Shown: positions 31,666 through 45,066 of the stretch, one piece after another
Layout: every line of letters begins with the position of its first letter
How positions within the stretch are numbered: position 1 is the stretch's first letter
Origin: Prostheceraeus crozeri
Lineage: Eukaryota; Platyhelminthes; Polycladida; Euryleptidae
Length of the DNA: 64,000 bases
Reading direction: 5' to 3'
NCBI GenBank assembly: GCA_907163375.1
Contig: CAJQUW010005325.1
Coordinates: 1-64,000 of the forward strand
Notes under the pieces: model-generated
Databases searched by the model: none
Seen by the model: only the letters and a program-made list of their open reading frames with translations
Told to the model about the DNA's origin: nothing
Program-made: the position numbers and the translations under genes

Positions 31666-33718
31666 GTCAATGAGTGCTTGCATTCTAAGCATTGACGTTG
31701 TCATGGTGAACTATCCACTTCAGCTAATGATGAGAATTGTTGTTGATCTTCTTCATTGTAATTTATAATTGCTTTTTTTTAGTAACATCCCTGAATTTTA
31801 ATAGAACGAAGGTTTGAAAAGACAAACAGAAGGACGATGCAATATTCTGCTAGAAGCTACACTGTCTTTAAAGAAGTTGTACTATTTTTGGACAAACAAA
31901 TTACTGCTATCAAATCTAAAAGTGTAAATAGGTCTATAAGTAGATGTATGGCATTTCTCACCGACGATTTATTTCTTGCAAATGGAATAATTTGATACTG
32001 AGTTGTATCCTGAACTCGAAAGTGAGAAGAGATCTGAATAACCTCCATTTCATTCAATATCAGTAATCATCAGCAGACGTAATTCTCATCTCTCAACATT
32101 AACAAAACTCTGTTTTTCAAAATTCAGCATATTAAGTTCTTTTCTTCGGGTAGCCTGTACATTGAGCACTTCTTTTAACACAGTGCACACTAGGGGTCTG
32201 CGTACGTGACACGAACACGAACACGATCGTGTTTCGTGTTCTGTTGAACCTTGTCATTGATGTTTGTGTTTTGACAGTCACAGCGGTGTTTTATTTCGTG
32301 TTGACTAGAATTTCTTCTAGATTGTAGGCTTGTTCTATAGCCTAACCTTCATCAGCCCGGTGTATATACAAAAAATGGCACTCAATATTGAAAGAATAAA
32401 GTAGATAGTGCTATCAGAGCAATATTTATTGTATGCAATTCTAACTTTAACTTCGAGTTACATATAACAAATATTGTTCTGATTTCACTATCTACGTAGA
32501 CTTTGTATATTGGTTATTAATTGCTGGACGGTATTAATGTGCACACACATTGATTTAATTGATATATCAGCTTATGTTCTTGTCATATAATGTCAATTTG
32601 GACATTGGTGCGTGCAGCTACCAAGTCCTGTCACGTAGGCCTATTGGTAAGCTATACTCAATACTCCACTATACGAAAATTTTGACTACCTTGGTAAAAC
32701 GTTGGCAGTAGACCTACATGTACATGATAGCATTCATACAATCCAAGACAGCAAATGACATGACTAGCAAATGAGAAACAGGATCATGCTAAGGGATGTT
32801 TCATTTGGAACTTGCGCGCAAAGATCCACTTTGCAATGGGAGCATCTGTATCTCAATGCTTTTGACCAAGAGGTGAAAAGTATTTGGTATATTTGATATT
32901 TTCGAGCTCAACTTGATGTAGGCCTACTCACATATCTTTAAGACAATTTGTCGTCGGCATTGGATAAAAGCTAATTTGGATTGTGCATGAATCTAATTAG
33001 CATTCTTTGTAGATAATCTCAAACAACAGCTCTGCAACTTTCTTGATAGGACGAGAGCTACTGACACTTTCTTCCTAAATTCGTGCACTAAGGGCTTAAT
33101 GGCATGGATTTGTAGATCTTGAAACGCTGAATACAAAAACCAAATTCTTGAGTGTCACAGCCAGTCGCTTTAGGCTAAAAGACTCTCATTGGAATCCAAT
33201 GGTAAAATTCAAGAAATATCTATTAATTGTGAAACACTAGGCAATTTTCGCACATTTTCTGTTATATTAAGAAACTATTGTATAAACTTTTGTATAAGAA
33301 ACTACTTATCAGAATGCCATGAAATTTGAAGCATGATTGCGTTCAGAACATCAACTTCGATCTAAAAGTTGAAGTGAGTCACATGATTCAGCATTTGATG
33401 TTTGAGAGCCTCTACAAAACGAATAAAATCGCCAAAAATAAGTCAAAACATTAAATTTACTCATTCATCGTCGATCTTATTCTCGCTAGACTCAAAGCTC
33501 GCTGCAGAGACCCGACAACTCTTTATCAACGACTGCCATTAAACATTTGCAACTTTCCCCTTTTTGAAATGTGCTCATCGATTCATTCGAGGCAATAAAA
33601 TTATTTCTATTCTCATACATTCTATATGCTGCATTCTCTAGGTTTCCTGATGAATGCTGTTATTGCGATTTCTGGAAGCATTACGCTAATAGGGTTCCTA
33701 ATTCTTCAGATTTACTAT
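31666..33718. other. Stretch without recognisable gene
   Basis: A locally palindromic CG-rich patch at 32200-32245 (ACACGAACACGATCGTGTTTCG) looks like the subterminal part of a DNA transposon, but no matching end was found. TAGGCCTA octamers lie at 32636 and 32919. No gene was identified. Confidence 0.45.
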
Positions 33719-34065
33719 TAGTCCGGTTGCCAGAACGAATTACTGCAGTGAACGAGACCGAAAATGAGACTTTCTCAGAATGATGTACAACCTCTGCCTA
33801 CTAGAGTATGCGCATCTTCCGAGTTCTAGCTGGCTCCTCTTCTTGCCAGACGCGATAAAAAAACTTATTAATTCAATGGGACGCAGATTGAAGTTTTTGG
33901 TCAAAATGAAATATTCTATGTTTTCTCTGATTAAATGAAAAGTATTGAGTCACAATTCTTGGCATAATATGTCTAAAGGTCATTTCCTATCATGCTTCTG
34001 ATCGTCGATATATGCAAGAATGTGGTTAAATGTGGATTAGATTGCTCAAAATGCTAGTGTTTGAA
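33719..34065 (+). repeat. Diverged copy of the 1210-2228 element arm
   Basis: The stretch from GTCCGGTTGCCAGAAC to CTCAAAATGCTAGTGTTTG follows 1396-1770 collinearly (GAGACTTTC-CAGAATGATGTACA, GACGCAGATTG-AGTTTTTGG, TTTTCTCTGATTAAA). It lacks the inverted partner, so it is a partial member of the family. Confidence 0.75.
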
Positions 34066-34746
34066 TGAATGAACGTTTATATTTGTATAAAAATGAAAAT
34101 CAAAGTTACAGTTAGAAAGTTGCATTCTTCGTACATCATCAGGAATACAGATCAGGTAATGCAGATTGTCAAATCACATGATTGCTGCTTCTTTTGAATG
34201 AGCAATATAACAGGAATTCAACATAGAAAATGATTAGAGCGGTTAAAAGTGCAGTGACAAAGGGGAGAAAGCTCGAGTCATATCGGTTAGTACCATAGAG
34301 TAGCGATATATAGGTAGAGTGTCGACTCAAAAAAGTATCTGTATACAGTAGAAATTCTATATGAGAAGATTTAGTTTTTTGCGGATATTACGTTCCCGTG
34401 GTCCAAAATATTATTTGAGCAGTTTCAAAAAAGTCAAAATTTTTGCCAATTTATATACTTCCGACATGACGCCCCTCTATTAATAGAATGAAACAAGTTG
34501 GATATCAAAAGGAATGAATATTTGCTAATAAGCATCCTAACTAAGCGGAAATTAAGCTGATTATCGAGAAAATTTCATGAATCATATTATAATGGAAATC
34601 TTCATGAAAATGTCGCGATATTAATCGTGCTTTCTTGGCTGAAATTTCAAGTTTTGATTCAATTTTCCCCGGCATGACTTTGTGATTCACTAAATTCATG
34701 TTTCATTTCTTGAATTCGATCTCTATGCATCGCTGCGTGCTGGTCG
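34066..34746. other. Stretch without recognisable gene
   Basis: No open frame of note and no element boundary until the MITE at 34747. Confidence 0.45.
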
Positions 34747-35002
34747 CATAGAAATAAACTGTTTATCTGAAGTAGACTAGAATGGAAATTGACTCAAGGT
34801 CGCGGCACATCCGGGGGAACTAAGTTGGGGCATGAAGAACCAATTAAAAGCTTCGATTTACTCATGTGACTGATTCTAAGCCAATGATACAGACGTTGGC
34901 AGGTGCATCTAAGTGAAAATGCGTGCGATTTATGTGCCGCTATTGTGTATTGCATGAAGCTTAATTTCCATTATAGAGGTTTTATTGTTGTCAATTTCTA
35001 TG
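34747..35002. mobile_element. 256 bp MITE, copy 1 (hAT-type)
   Basis: Ends are CATAGAAAT and ATTTCTATG. The exact 8 bp duplication GCTGGTCG flanks it at 34739-34746 and 35003-35010, the length hAT transposases make. The interior (CAAGGTCGCGGCACATCCGG, CTTAGTTCCCC complement, GTGCGATTTATGTGCC) is nearly the same as in the copies at 58954 and 59316. No coding capacity. It lies at the 5' edge of the LINE at 35011. Confidence 0.9.
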
Positions 35003-35010
35003 GCTGGTCG

Positions 35011-38000
35011 GATGGCTTGCAACCGCTGTTCACCTTGGTCGTTGCAACTTTGTGTATCTCTTGTGTCTTATGACTTCTCATTATGGCTGCTTTTAGATAC
35101 AATTTTTCCGCATTGCTTAATATTCGGAACAAAAAGTGTTGTTGTGTATCCCGACAAACTAGACGGCGACTTTTCTATCATGAGATTTATCATCGTCACA
35201 TACCTGTGGTTACTTCTGTGCGAATGGATGACTCTAGTATTTCTGATAAATATCATATTCAAAGACAGTTGGTTCCTATACCCAAGAGGCTTGGTCAATG
35301 ACGTTCCCGACGTCGTCCTGTTAGTTATCCCAATACTCGTCTTACACATACGAGGTCTTTTGCAAACAAGTTTGAAGAATTTAGTTTGCTTATTTCCCAG
35401 CACCAACCGGATATTGCGGTTGTTACAGAAATATGGCTGAACAACCTTGTGGATGATGTATCTATTAAACTGGATAACTACAGTCTGTTCCGAAGTGATC
35501 GTATTCTTGGTAGAGGAGGTGGAATAGCATGTTACCTTCAGGATCATTTCACTTCATACACAGTTGCAGAGGCATTACTTGTTTCTTCGGCATTTCCTAA
35601 AAAAGAATTGTTGTCAATATTCATTCAGGAATTATTTTTGGTTATCATTATGGTCTATCATCCTTACTGGAATAATCCCAGTGCTCACGATGGTGCTCTT
35701 ACGACCATGACCGCACTAACTGACTTCGTTCGAGTGAAATTTGGTCCATCATGTCGTCCTTTGGTTTGTGGTGATTTTAATGACTTACGTCATTATTACA
35801 ATGATATTCGAATCGCCACACAACTTTCTCCAATGGTTAAATTTCCTACACGTGGAGATCATGTTCTTGATCAGATTTTCGCAAATTTTGGAACTAACTG
35901 TAACCCTACCTCTTTACCACCGATTGGTTTGTCTGATCACAAGGTTGTGTTGTGGCAACTCACTGTGAAAACTGTACCTGTTGTTACTTTGAAAAAGAAG
36001 ATTTGCAAGTTATCTGTTTCGAATATGGTTAGATTTTTCGATTATGTGTCTACAGTGGACTGGAAGTCATTTATTCTTTCGTGTAAAAATTTGGAAGAGG
36101 CTGCAACCTTTTTCCATGGAGCCCTATTTTCTATATTTGATGCTTGTTTTCCTGAATGGACGATCAAACTGATGTCTACTGATCCGCATTGGATGAAACC
36201 GTCGCTAAAAGTGCTCATCGATGATCGAGACCGTGCATATTATCTTGGTCAGTGGACAAAGTATGAACGACTTAGAAATAAAGTCATCGCTGAAATTCAA
36301 TTTCTTAAGAAACATTATATCGACAGTGCACTTAACTCTGGCTGTCCTCGGAAGTTATGGAGTTCTTTAAAGGTCGTTTCTCGGCAATGCAAGAATTCTA
36401 CTTCTTTAAAATTTTCTGTTGAGGAATTCAATGACTACTTTACGTCGATTTTTCAGGACGTCAATGTTCCACTGAATGATAGCTCCTCTATATCTGGTGA
36501 GCCTCTAATTCTGTCAACTTCGGAGGTTGAATTGCATCTCTCCAAGCTATCAAAGAAAGGGGTGGGATTTGATGGGATTCCGTCTTGGATCTACCGTTGC
36601 TATGCTGGAGTTCTTTCGCCGGCTATTACGGTATTATTCAATTGGTCTTTTAGTAAGTGCTACGTTCCTCGTTCACTTAAAAGTGCAAATATTTGTCCTA
36701 TACCAAAGCGGGATCACCCCCGTGATATTTCAGACTATAGACCCATATCTTTGTTAACGCCATTGTCAAAAGTTTTTGAACGCATTGTTGTACGTAAACT
36801 TATTCTTCCTTTCATCGAAAGTAGTGTTAATTGTAATCAGTTTGCATACTTACCCTGTCCTGGAGCCGGGACTACTAGTGCTTTAGTTTTAACACAACAT
36901 AAAATTTTGTCGTTTTTAGACTCGGCATCAGGGTGTGTTCGTTTGCTGTCAGTAGACTTAGCAAAAGCTTTCGACAAAATTCCTCATAATGTGATTTTGA
37001 ATGCATGCAAGGGTCTGAGTAAAAATGGATTCCCAGTTTTTTATCCGAGAGAAGGCAACGTACTTTTATTAATAATGTTTTTTTTCTTGGTCACCCATTG
37101 CAAGTAGCATTCCGCAAGGTAGTGTCTTAGGGCCTATTTTATTTGCAATTGTTGTTAACGATTTTTGTCCTGTATCTCCTAACTCGTCTGTGATTCGTTA
37201 TGCAGATGATTTACTATTCCTGCATTTTGTGCGTAATGCCCAAGAGGATAATTTGCAAGCCGAATGGCTGAACTTCTTGAGCTGGTCAAGTTCTGTATAC
37301 TTACCTGTTAATGATTCCAAATGCTGTATTATGAACATTGTCACGAGGAGACATTTAACCCCAAACCCTGTTTCTCTTTCTGTTTATTCATCATTACCAG
37401 AAGTAGAGTATCTAACGTTTCTCGGTGTCATTATGTCTCGCGATTTAAAATGGAATCGCCATGTTGATTATATTACAAAGAAGGCACTAAAAAGATTTTT
37501 CATTCTGTACAATCTTCGGCGTGCGGACTGTCCGCCTATGTTATTGCGAAGGTGTTACATTTCATTATTTCATTTATTCGGTCTATTTTGACGTACTCGT
37601 ACGCATGTTTTTGCAATATTCCGCAGTATTTGTTAAAGAAGCTCATCGCAATAGAAAAAAAGAGCTTACGGAATTATTGGTTTGCCGTATGTTGAGGAAC
37701 TTTCTCCTGCTGTTGTTTGTGATAAAACGTGTGAAAGTCTTTTTTCTAAAATTGTAAAATATCAAGAGCATCCTTTGCGTGAACTATTTTCCATTCGTTC
37801 TTGTGTGAGAGCTACCAGAAGTAGTTGTATTTTGAATCCTTCGCCCACCGAGACTGAACGGTTCAGAAAGTCGTTCATTAGATTTTGTAGATAGTCTGTT
37901 TTTATGTATATTTTTACGACATTTTGTGCAGCCTTCTCTTCCTTTGTCTTTTTGTATATCTCGATTTATGTAATGTGCTCACCGAATTTGATCTGTTGAG

Positions 38001-38020
38001 ACAATAAAGATATTATTATG
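35011..38020 (+). pseudogene. APE/RT LINE (CR1/L2/Jockey-like), several frameshifts
   Basis: One frame runs from about 35083 to 37107 with a single TGA at 35299. It includes the endonuclease start (TRSFANKFEEFSLLI, DIAVVTEIWL with the catalytic E), RGGGIACYL, VCGDFND and PIGLSDHKVV. The polymerase follows: KRDHPRDISDYRPISLL, then VDLAKAFDKIPHNVIL. A shift in an eight-T run at 37078-37085 moves the reading to SIPQGSVLGPILFAIVVND and the catalytic RYADD (37193-37210), then LGVIMSRDLKWNRHVDYI. Another shift near 37575 and one in an A7 run at 37655-37661 lead to the C-terminus ending at 37894. The tail ends AATAAAGATATTATTATG. ORF1 is not visible. Confidence 0.9.
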
Positions 38021-38344
38021 AATCTGAACAGTGATGTGGACCTACATCTTTCAAAGTTAATTGAAATCATTGTCTTTGATTATGTGATTTTGCTCTGCAA
38101 GTGGCAGGTTGCCTGTGATATGATCTCGCTTAAAAAAATACATTCTTGAGGTTGAGTAAGGAATTAATAGGAACCCATCGAATTGGTAATTTAACAAACA
38201 TTAAATCCCAAAGGCTGTCATGACACTGAGAATCTGTAAAGTACCACCATTCCTTCTACAATATAATCATGATCACTCAATTCCGTGGCAATTTCTTTAA
38301 AACTGCAAACATTTGCATATCTCACATTTGGTAACAATTACCAT
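38021..38344. other. Short spacer between LINE copies
   Basis: From about 38230 it is the 3' untranslated part of the reverse-strand LINE at 38345-38960, shown by the second copy of the same sequence at 39100-39300. Confidence 0.5.
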
Positions 38345-38960
38345 CTATATCCCCCTCGAGTTCATTAGATAAAATCGAAAGTGTATACACATTGGGGATT
38401 TAATAAATGCGGAGCTACCACTCTGCCTACTTACTTTATGGTTAGTGCGACTCAAGGGAACACGCAGCTGTCCGCAGTAAGGCAGAAATCTTGGGGCAAG
38501 ATGATGAATAATACTGCTTGGGTCAAGAATCTTTCGTAAAGTTTTCAAAGAAAGCATCTCTCCACGTTTAGATAAATCATCTAGAATATTGCACTTGCAG
38601 TCAAATGAGCAGATGATGCGATGACAACGACGCTGAATTGAGTCCAACTGAAAAATATTTTTCGCAGTCTTTCCTACACAAAGATCTGGCAGTTGTACTC
38701 TAGCACGCGTTGTAAATTTGTACCAAATCATGCTTCGTTACATGAGGCATCCTCTTCAATGTTCTTAGTAAGTAAATTCTGCCTGAGGCAATTTTGGAAA
38801 TAGCGTCGATGTGTCGATCCCATTTCAGATTCTCTTGGAACGTCACTTCCAAGATCTTAAACTCTGGCTCCAAATCAACATAATTTATCGTCAAAGTAAT
38901 TCCTTTGCGATCAAGTCGTTGTTGATATATATGTTATTCAGTTCGCCATGCTTGCGTAAC
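38345..38960 (-). pseudogene. LINE fragment, post-RT region (reverse strand)
   Basis: Reverse frames at 38700-38894 and 38345-38731 give FKILEVTFQENLKWDRHIDA followed by SGRIYLLRTLKRMP and VQIYNAC. Then come LDSIQRRCHRIICS, a CKCNIL-DL block and a C-terminus. This is the region downstream of the polymerase in Jockey/CR1-like LINEs (LGV-F---LKW--HI). The frames overlap out of phase, so there is at least one indel. Polymerase and endonuclease are absent. Confidence 0.75.
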
Positions 38961-39079
38961 ATACTTGCTTTATAAGGGATAAGGTGCTTGAATTCAAATG
39001 TCTTGCATTTGATGCGCAGAGGTCTTGGGTTATGACGTAGTGAATTACCGAAATGTCTCATTTGTAACTCTCCAAAATT

Positions 39080-39300
39080 GTCATGCCACGTAGGACTTGC
39101 AAAATACTATTCTTCATTCTGTATTACTATCATGATCAGTCAATTCCGTGATAATTTCTTCAAAAAGAACATTTTTACATATCTCACATGTGTTTCTGGG
39201 TCTCAACTCAAGTTCATTTAACAAAATCGAAGCTGCACACACATTGGGAATTTCATTAATACGAAGTTGCCACTCTATCTAATATACCTACTCTATAGCT
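39080..39300 (-). repeat. Second truncated copy of the same LINE 3' end
   Basis: Follows 38230-38430 collinearly (ATCATGATCA-TCAATTCCGTG, CATATCTCACAT, GTTCATT--A-AAAATCGAA, CACACATTGGGAATTT). The two lie in tandem with the same orientation. Confidence 0.65.
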
Positions 39301-42300
39301 TGAAATGTCTGTGATTTCAATTAATCTTCATATATTTGATAGCTACCATGTTCAAAATGATGTGGATGTGGGATTACCTCCTCAAAGACTCAAAGTAGTA
39401 ATTATTGTATTATTTCAATCAAATTTCCGCTACTACACTGCATTTCTTCAAATTCAATCTTTATCATGATTTGAGTGACTGATTTATATTCATCAGACAT
39501 CATACTCCTCAATTCCATTGATCTGTAAACAGTGCGACTCCAACTGGTTCTGAAATACAATCAAACGCTGTTGAAATAAATAGGTAATTGTAAATATGCC
39601 AACATTGACGAGACGAAATTGCTGAATTATCAAAACTTTATCAATTCTTAACCTGGAAATTCTGTGAGCTGTAAAGCTTCTTCCTGCAATGTAGAAATTC
39701 TGCTTACTGTAGTAACTGATAATTTGTTTGAACTGAAATGAAAATACGGAGTTAAAGCTGCCAGGAGAGAAATCATGAAAGTTTACTGTTGTCGGCGTTC
39801 TTGTGGTATGCCAAAGTCAAATCCCATATCACATAAACTCATTTTTTAGACTATCAAATATCAGCTGCATAATGCCACAACTTATATTTGGCAACAGATT
39901 CTGCAAATATAAGACCGATTTTCCCAACCAGACTTTTGGATGACTTCCAACTTCAACAAACACAAATATAGAACGCCATTAGCTTGAAATACGGTACTGA
40001 ATATGTAATGTTCTATGAGATTGAGTTTCTACTTAAATTGTGATTAAAGCGTTGTTTCATCAATGTTATTAATGATTAATATCACCAGCATGTATTTAGC
40101 ACCAAACTTCCGCTTGCAATCCTTTGAGATTTTCGTTTAATAATAATCATGTATGATAAGTTTTTTCTTTGGATTGTTTATTAACTCTTTCAGTCTACTA
40201 GAAGTGAAGACTAATTCAAAAACGATGTCACATGCTGGAACTAAGTAAATTGGCAAAAGGGAATTCCTACTGCCTTACAGAGATTGGAAAAGCAGTCGCG
40301 CGTCGCTTGCGAATTGCTCTGGATTCCTCCAAAATGCTTCGATTGCCACGATTCCTTCAGATTCGAAAAATTCAGATCATTGCGTACAAGTTTCTCGTTC
40401 ATGCTGGTCCGTCAGATTCTTTGTTTAGAAGTTGGCAGGCGTGAGAAATTTAGTTCACTCCATCTGTTCGAAGGATTTATCAATGAATGGTACTGTGACA
40501 GCGATGTGTGACTGAGCGAAGAACTCGATGTGTATGACGTGCGCGCCACTTGCTGCTGCCTCAGGCTAACTGCTTATTCACTGACGACTTATTGTTTGAC
40601 CGTAGATCGTATGTAATGTGTGCCATTTTAATATCGCATGCGAGATATGACTCTGCCCTTCTGGGAAACAGCGACTAGGGAAAGAACATTATGATTCTGT
40701 GGTTGCTACAAGTCATGCGATACAACATTTTTTGTGTGGGAGCTTTCCTTGATGATTGCTTTATCAGATGCCAAAGTGTTTGAGTGTTCTAATAAATACT
40801 TCGGAGTACAAAAAGAGACAGATGATTGATTTGTGCATAGAATGCAGATCAAGCAGACATATACATATGTATAAACAGTGAAAGGTTTTCCTTCAAATGT
40901 AAGTAGGATTACAATGTATTGTACCTGTGAAATTGTATTCTATAGTTCCAAAAACCTTCAAATGTGATTCTGAAGAAGAATGACAACTTGGAGATGCCTG
41001 AAGAATTCAAATGATTAGACAAACACACAAAAAATGTCTATTTAAATTGCCGTTAATAAGTAGTGTTTACATAACACTCGAATTTCAGAAAATCGTGCAT
41101 GAGATGATTCATAGACTCATGTGTGCAATATGCTGTACTGCTACATTGAAAATTGTGGCGTTTGTTTATTGAACGCCATCACTCGCAGTGCTTAGAAAAG
41201 TGGCGATTTTCAGACTTTCAGAAAGCAGTTTTCAAAATATTCCCAGTGGGCCAAATACAACGATTTTTGATGTAAGGTATAAAAGTACACTAAACTAAAA
41301 AGTCCCACAAGCGTAGATTCGTCAGATTAGTTTTACAAGGACCTCAGCAAAATGCAACTCACTAGCCGAATCGCCCCCCTGGTGTCCGTGCATGGATACG
41401 GTTCATTAAAGCGAATTTTTTTCATTCATGTTAATCTTGACCGGTAATAGTCTTCTCGTCAGCGGAGTGTCCGGCGTGTGATTGGTCTTTATTACCCTGC
41501 GGCCAGTGTCACTTTTCCATACCAAACCAGACGCATTCCAGTGCGCTCTCCTAAAGATTGACTGCCTGATTCATGCTCGTCTTCCGTCGTCTACCGATTT
41601 CTATGCGACTGCGGGTCAGCATATTACGGTAGGACGGGCAGAGGTTCCGACGTTCGATCTTAAGAGTCAATTCCTAATTGGCTCATCAAAGGTGACACTC
41701 GGCGCAGTTCCTCTGCATAGCTTCTCATGTAATTGACTGTAATTGCGAACGTAGATATCTTCGTTTTCCGTTGTCTTTCACGCTAGAAATGAAAGGTTAT
41801 TGAGCATTTCTGAAGCTTTGCATATTCGGTACTTCAAGCCAAATTTGTGCAAGCAACGTGAGCTGCTAATTGGTATTCATCTACCGTGGTGAAGCCATCT
41901 CCATTTTAACATGTAGTTGTACTTCTCATTTGTTATCACTCATTTGCATTCTTTCTACCGGGTATGTTCTGTTGAGAAGACCGGCGAAAGGCCTCCAGAG
42001 CAATAAAGATTATGAATTCGGCTTGATGCGCGCTTTCATTTATTTACAGATTAATTAATAACCACATATCCTTTGGAAAAATTCATCGGTTGTGCTTTTG
42101 AGATTGGACCACATTTACCACACATTTATACGGAGGATTCCTGGAGCTAGAGATGGTATTTGAGTATGGGTCTAGAATCTTCAAATTTCATCGTTCACCA
42201 CTGGTTGACAAAATTGCGATAAAATTGTAATTAATATTCAGCAATCTATTGCAATCCATTGCAATAAATTACGATTAAATGAGAAATACTCGTATATTTA

Positions 42301-44845
42301 GAATTCTATATTCTTATATTCGATAGAATCCTTGGGTTCTTGGGTCCACTTCGGGTCTGGGTCCAAGATTTGAACCCAATTATCATCTCTGCCTGAAGAT
42401 CTTCCTAAAGACTACATTTTAGATACTCCTCAAATACTGCGATAGTTAGGACTATTCGTTTTTGCGCAATGCTGATAGATAATTCAATTTTATCAAATTT
42501 GACGCATGAGAACTCAATCATTGACTTTCATTTGAAAGTGCATTTTGAAAATCGAACATCCTTTTCGGTTTCTTACAAAATTTACCATCTAAATCGATTA
42601 AAATTACTCACTTGCACCACTTATGAAGTTGCTGAAGCGCTTCGATCAATGCAGTTGAACAACAATAAAAACAATCTGTTGTGATGTTCTGGAGCAATTA
42701 TCCCGGAGCTTTCAATGATTGAACAATATACTCGTTCTTGATAATCAGGTTACTCGAATGAAACGTCATCGGCTAATATTTCTATGCGAAGACTCATTGT
42801 CAAGGACATGCCCGAACGCTGTTACATAATACATTGCCATCTAAGTCAGGGGCGGGCAGACTTTTCATTGCGCGGGTCACAACTTAACTCCATGGGCATC
42901 TTTTGGGTCATGATAAAAAATGCAAATATTTTCTTTGATTGTTTATTATCTATCAAACAGCGCAACAACTCAAGCATTGATATGAAGGCTAAAATTTTAG
43001 ACAACCAGTTGTATATTATGATGGATAGAACCACGGAGCAATAAAATGGTGAATATCTAAAAATCAAGAACTTATAGCTAAGCCAAATATAACACAATAA
43101 TAATGATTGACAGCCTAATGTAGCTTATGCAGTGCAGCCAATAACAAGTGTCAGACTTATATGTTGTCACACACTTCAACAACAGCGGTTTTATATCAAA
43201 GCTTAAACAAATTATACTTTTGTAGCAAAACCTCTTAATTGACAGACTTAGGTGCGATCTCCATTTGAGGACAGCTTATATGAATGTTGTTTCTATCAAC
43301 TTATGAGGTTTATTCGAGGAGCGCGTTATGCATTTTAAGTTGATAATAATTGTTTGGAAGACAACTAAGCAATTTTTCTGAATTTTTCAAATAACAAAAT
43401 ATGAGCAGTTTACACAATATGCGATTGATAGCGTGTGATGTTAATGACGATTGTCAGAGCCTGTTCTTGCAACGTACATGTTCGATGCTGACAATGTACC
43501 GATGAATTCGAACAGATAAAAGTCTCGTGAATCTCACAAGTTCCCAGTTATGCACAGGTATTACAACGTCACCATCTGCTATCTTTCTATGATAAGAAGA
43601 GACGCGACGCCAAACCACTTTCACTGGAAGAGCTTTGGCGACATGGAGAGACGGAGAAAGTGGCGTCCATCTCACGATCGCCAACATGGGGGTCGTATAT
43701 CAGAAAGAAAAATACTTATCTTAATTTCTGCTTTTTAAACCGCTCTTACGATACGATAGACAGTGATGTCTTGCGGTCTGGGTAAACAGAAAAACGTCAG
43801 CATTGTGTCAACAATCTGATGGAGCCACTTCACTGTCATTGTTTCTGTCGTCAAACTGTTGAAAATATATCGTGATAAGCCTACATACATTCTATGAGCT
43901 TAGCAATTTGACTTCCTTGATTGCCCAGAGGGGCGTGGCTTGGGAACGGATCTCAACATAAATTATTGATTGAAAACAGTCTTTGCGATGTTTTTGTAGT
44001 CAACAATAATTTCACGAGGCCAAGCCGCCAAATAATCACATGTACATGCAATATTACGTGTAATTAATTGTATTACGCGACGATCTTGATGTCGGAATTT
44101 TTAAACATCTAGTGAAATTCAGAGTTGTACTATACATGTAAATGAGAACCAGGCAATGTCCGACAATTGTCAGACATTTAACTTTATAAGTCATAACATG
44201 CATTTTGAGCACAAGATTTGCTACATGAACATTGATGATTACAATTGTCAATTATGTGGACATTGTTTTGGTTATATTAATTATTCAGGACATGAATATA
44301 GCGCATCGTATTCCATATTTTCATGTAACTCGCCTTTTGACTTTTTTCAAAATTCGACAGTAGCCGACAGATCTGTTCCCTCCAACAAAAATCGAACTTC
44401 TTCAATTATTAGTTGATTTAACCCATTAATGTTGGAACTGGAGGACAAGCGAGTACATCAACTACAGGGCCAGGGACCATTCAAACAAGAGCCACCGCCG
44501 TCCGCTGTCATGCTCATCAAACTTCGAATAGAAGTTTCGTTCCCCATCATACTTCACAGATTTGCTTGTTTGGACTACCAATCCAATTACAGAATAAAAA
44601 ATACGTTCATAAAAAGTTGCAAAAAATGCACCTGTTATAGCTTCACTGTCAAGAAAATGCCCGTTATGGATAAGTGTAAATCTAAAAAATCAAATAAAGA
44701 AGCCTTGTTTACATTCGAAGCGAAAGCACAATAGACCGAGACGCCCTTCTTCCATGTGGCCGAGTTATTTTTAACTTATCCCACTGCCAACATTCTGTGG
44801 GTGTTGAGTAAGAATGCAAAATATTATTTTAGGTTTTAGTGGCCC
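39301..44845. other. Long stretch without recognisable gene
   Basis: Frames of 60-100 codons occur throughout (for example 40232-40444, 41482-41736, 44429-44734) and none shows a family motif. CAGGGGCGGGCAGAC at 42847 resembles a hAT left end without a partner. No RNA gene was identified. This is the largest unexplained part of the window. Confidence 0.45.
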
Positions 44846-44930
44846 TTGACCCGACCAAAGTTTGAACTCAAGTCTCCCGCACACAGAGCGCGAACACTAC
44901 CACAAGGCCACATCCGGGGAATATCATACA
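44846..44930 (-). mobile_element. tRNA-derived SINE head (reverse strand)
   Basis: On the reverse strand TGGCCTTGTGGTAGTGTTCG is an A-box-like segment, followed by GTGCGGGAGACTTGAG and a B-box-like GAGTTCAAACT, then TCGGGTCA. This is the common layout of a tRNA-derived SINE promoter in invertebrates. Its 3' body is not clear. Confidence 0.5.
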
Positions 44931-44989
44931 ACACGTTCATAGAGGCTATAGAAATGCGAATGACATGCGCATTTCAGCCTGCCGCATCA

Positions 44990-45066
44990 GCGGCTCGTGG
45001 CTCAGGTGATAGAGCACAGGTGAAGCTAACCTGGAGTCGTAGGTTGTTCGAATCCTGCCAGCCGCA
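44990..45066 (+). tRNA. tRNA-like sequence (pseudogene or SINE head)
   Basis: The acceptor GCGGCT pairs with AGCCGC. The D arm is GCTC/GAGC, the anticodon stem CAGGT/ACCTG has loop GAAGCTA, and a T loop TTCGAAT is present. The loop would give AGC (Ala), but position 33 is A instead of T and the seventh acceptor pair is C-C. A T4 run follows at about 45070. This is more likely a tRNA pseudogene or SINE head than a working gene. Confidence 0.45.

Noticed and set aside
32290-32350. CTGATGA on the reverse strand followed by GAAATTCTAGTC as a possible hammerhead
   Set aside because: No stem II can be formed in register; CTAGAA-GAAA-TTCTAG is a simple hairpin instead.
42847-42861. hAT left end CAGGGGCGGGCAGAC
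   Set aside because: No matching right end was found downstream.
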